Origin: Lutibacter citreus
Lineage (GTDB): Bacteria; Bacteroidota; Bacteroidia; Flavobacteriales; Flavobacteriaceae
Assembly (NCBI RefSeq): GCF_003260195.1
Contig: NZ_QEIH01000009.1
Span: 62,001 to 126,000, forward strand
Length of the DNA stretch: 64,000 nucleotides
Direction: 5' to 3'
Part shown: piece after piece, positions 63,175 through 64,000 of the stretch
Position numbering within the stretch: the first letter of the stretch is position 1
How the letters are laid out: every line of letters starts with the position of its first letter
Position numbers and translations under genes: made by a program
Notes under the pieces: generated by a model
What the model saw: the letters and a program-made list of their open reading frames with translations, nothing else
Database searches by the model: none
Told to the model about the DNA's origin: nothing

Positions 63175-64000
63175 TGATACAAAAAGCTGACAGATTAGGA
63201 AGTGTTAAAGAATACTACTTTTCAAAAAAATTAAGAGAAGTAGCAGCTTTAAGAAGTGAAGGGAAACCAATTATAAATATAGCTATTGGGAGTCCAGATT
63301 TACAACCACCATTAAGCGTTGTTAACGCATTGCAAAGCGCGGTTGAATTACCAAATGCACATCAATATCAAAGTTATCAAGGTATTCCAGAATTAAGAGA
63401 AGGAATGTGTAATTTTTATAAAGAAAAATACAATGTTTCTTTAGATATGAATACTGAAGTGCTTCCTTTAATGGGATCTAAAGAAGGTATCATGCATATT
63501 TCTATGGCTTTTTTAAATAAAGGAGATAAGGTGTTAATTCCTAATCCAGGATATCCAACATATGCATCTGTAACTAATTTAGTGCAAGCTGAAGCTATTA
63601 ATTACGATTTAAATGAGGCGGGAAATTGGCTGCCAGATTTTGATGCATTAGAAAAAGAAGATTTAAAGAATACGAAAATAATGTGGGTAAATTACCCTCA
63701 TATGCCAACTGGTGCCGTGGCAAGTAAAGAAGATTTTAAGAAATTAATTGCGTTTGCAAAAAAACATGAGATACTTATTGTAAATGACAATCCGTATAGT
63801 TTTATTTTACATAAAAATCCGTTAAGTATTTTAGAAGTTGAAGGAGGAAAAGAAGTTGCTATAGAGTTAAATTCTTTAAGTAAAACCTTTAATATGGCAG
63901 GTTGGCGTGTAGGAATGGTTGTTGGTGATGCAGAAATTATTAAAACGATTTTACAAGTAAAAAGTAATATGGATTCTGGAATGTTTTTAGGAATTCAAAA
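63174..64000 (+). CDS. Class I/II aminotransferase, 5' part
   Basis: The frame from ATG at 63174 stays open to the window end (275 codons). It has IGSPDLQPPLSVVNAL near the start, SYQGIPELREGM, NPGYPTYASV, a PHMPTGAVAS segment and the PLP lysine in SLSKTFNMAGWRVGM. Directly after pheA, it probably acts in Phe/Tyr synthesis as an aromatic or aspartate-type transaminase. The C-terminal portion is outside the window. Confidence 0.9.
   Translation, partial: MIQKADRLGSVKEYYFSKKLREVAALRSEGKPIINIAIGSPDLQPPLSVVNALQSAVELPNAHQYQSYQGIPELREGMCNFYKEKYNVSLDMNTEVLPLMGSKEGIMHISMAFLNKGDKVLIPNPGYPTYASVTNLVQAEAINYDLNEAGNWLPDFDALEKEDLKNTKIMWVNYPHMPTGAVASKEDFKKLIAFAKKHEILIVNDNPYSFILHKNPLSILEVEGGKEVAIELNSLSKTFNMAGWRVGMVVGDAEIIKTILQVKSNMDSGMFLGIQ

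Overview
The window reads as a chromosome segment of a marine member of the Flavobacteriaceae (Bacteroidota). The DNA is strongly AT-rich. Promoters carry the Bacteroidota TTG / TAnnTTTG elements. There is a protein with a type IX secretion C-terminal tail, a CarboxypepD_reg-type TonB receptor, a DUF4249-like protein, and flavobacterial capsule genes. The genus cannot be fixed from the sequence alone.

Layout. (1) 1-6853: the end of a DUF4249-like lipoprotein gene, then two transcription units that share a 37-bp promoter motif. The first encodes a DUF4405-type membrane protein and an alkylsulfatase-like metallo-beta-lactamase lipoprotein. The second is a respiratory reductive dehalogenase operon: catalytic RdhA with a Tat signal and two 4Fe-4S motifs, RdhB anchor, RdhC-like flavin/Fe-S membrane protein, a small membrane protein and an outer-membrane barrel. 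(2) 7055-8583: tRNA-Asp with promoter and terminator, then a T9SS-secreted protein. (3) 8630-17581: a LacI regulator, twin palindromic operators, a TonB receptor, a GH63-like glycosidase, a sodium/solute symporter, glycerate kinase and mannose-6-phosphate isomerase. Together these suggest use of mannosylglycerate, a red-algal solute also called digeneaside. (4) 18168-61964: a large surface-polysaccharide locus. It has dTDP-rhamnose genes, UDP-GalNAcA and UDP-GlcA genes, WlbA, two flippases, two polymerase candidates, about eight glycosyltransferases, two pyruvyltransferases, a WbpS/AsnB-like amidotransferase, a Pgl-type set (PglC, D, E, F) for a bacillosamine-type first sugar, and the export machinery Wza, Wzc, CpsB-type phosphatase and Wzi. 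(5) 62162-64000: an aromatic amino-acid operon (pheA and a class I/II aminotransferase, cut by the window end). It is preceded by a complete-looking ribosome-mediated attenuator with a Phe/Tyr-rich leader peptide.

Three repeat arrays interrupt the polysaccharide locus at module borders (25459-26210, 27431-28206, 49022-51797). All are built from short imperfect hairpins beginning GTCATTRCGAG and ending RYAATCTCAT. The third has paired inverted hairpins like BIMEs, contains a 787-bp tandem duplication with no difference that I could see, and carries a small GIY-YIG nuclease gene sitting exactly in a linker between hairpin pairs.

Best candidates for something new: the GIY-YIG gene/hairpin array as a possible REP-type mobile system, the shared promoter of the sulfatase and dehalogenase units, the mannosylglycerate locus, and the Phe/Tyr attenuator. 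All functions are inferred by reading the sequence; no database search was run.
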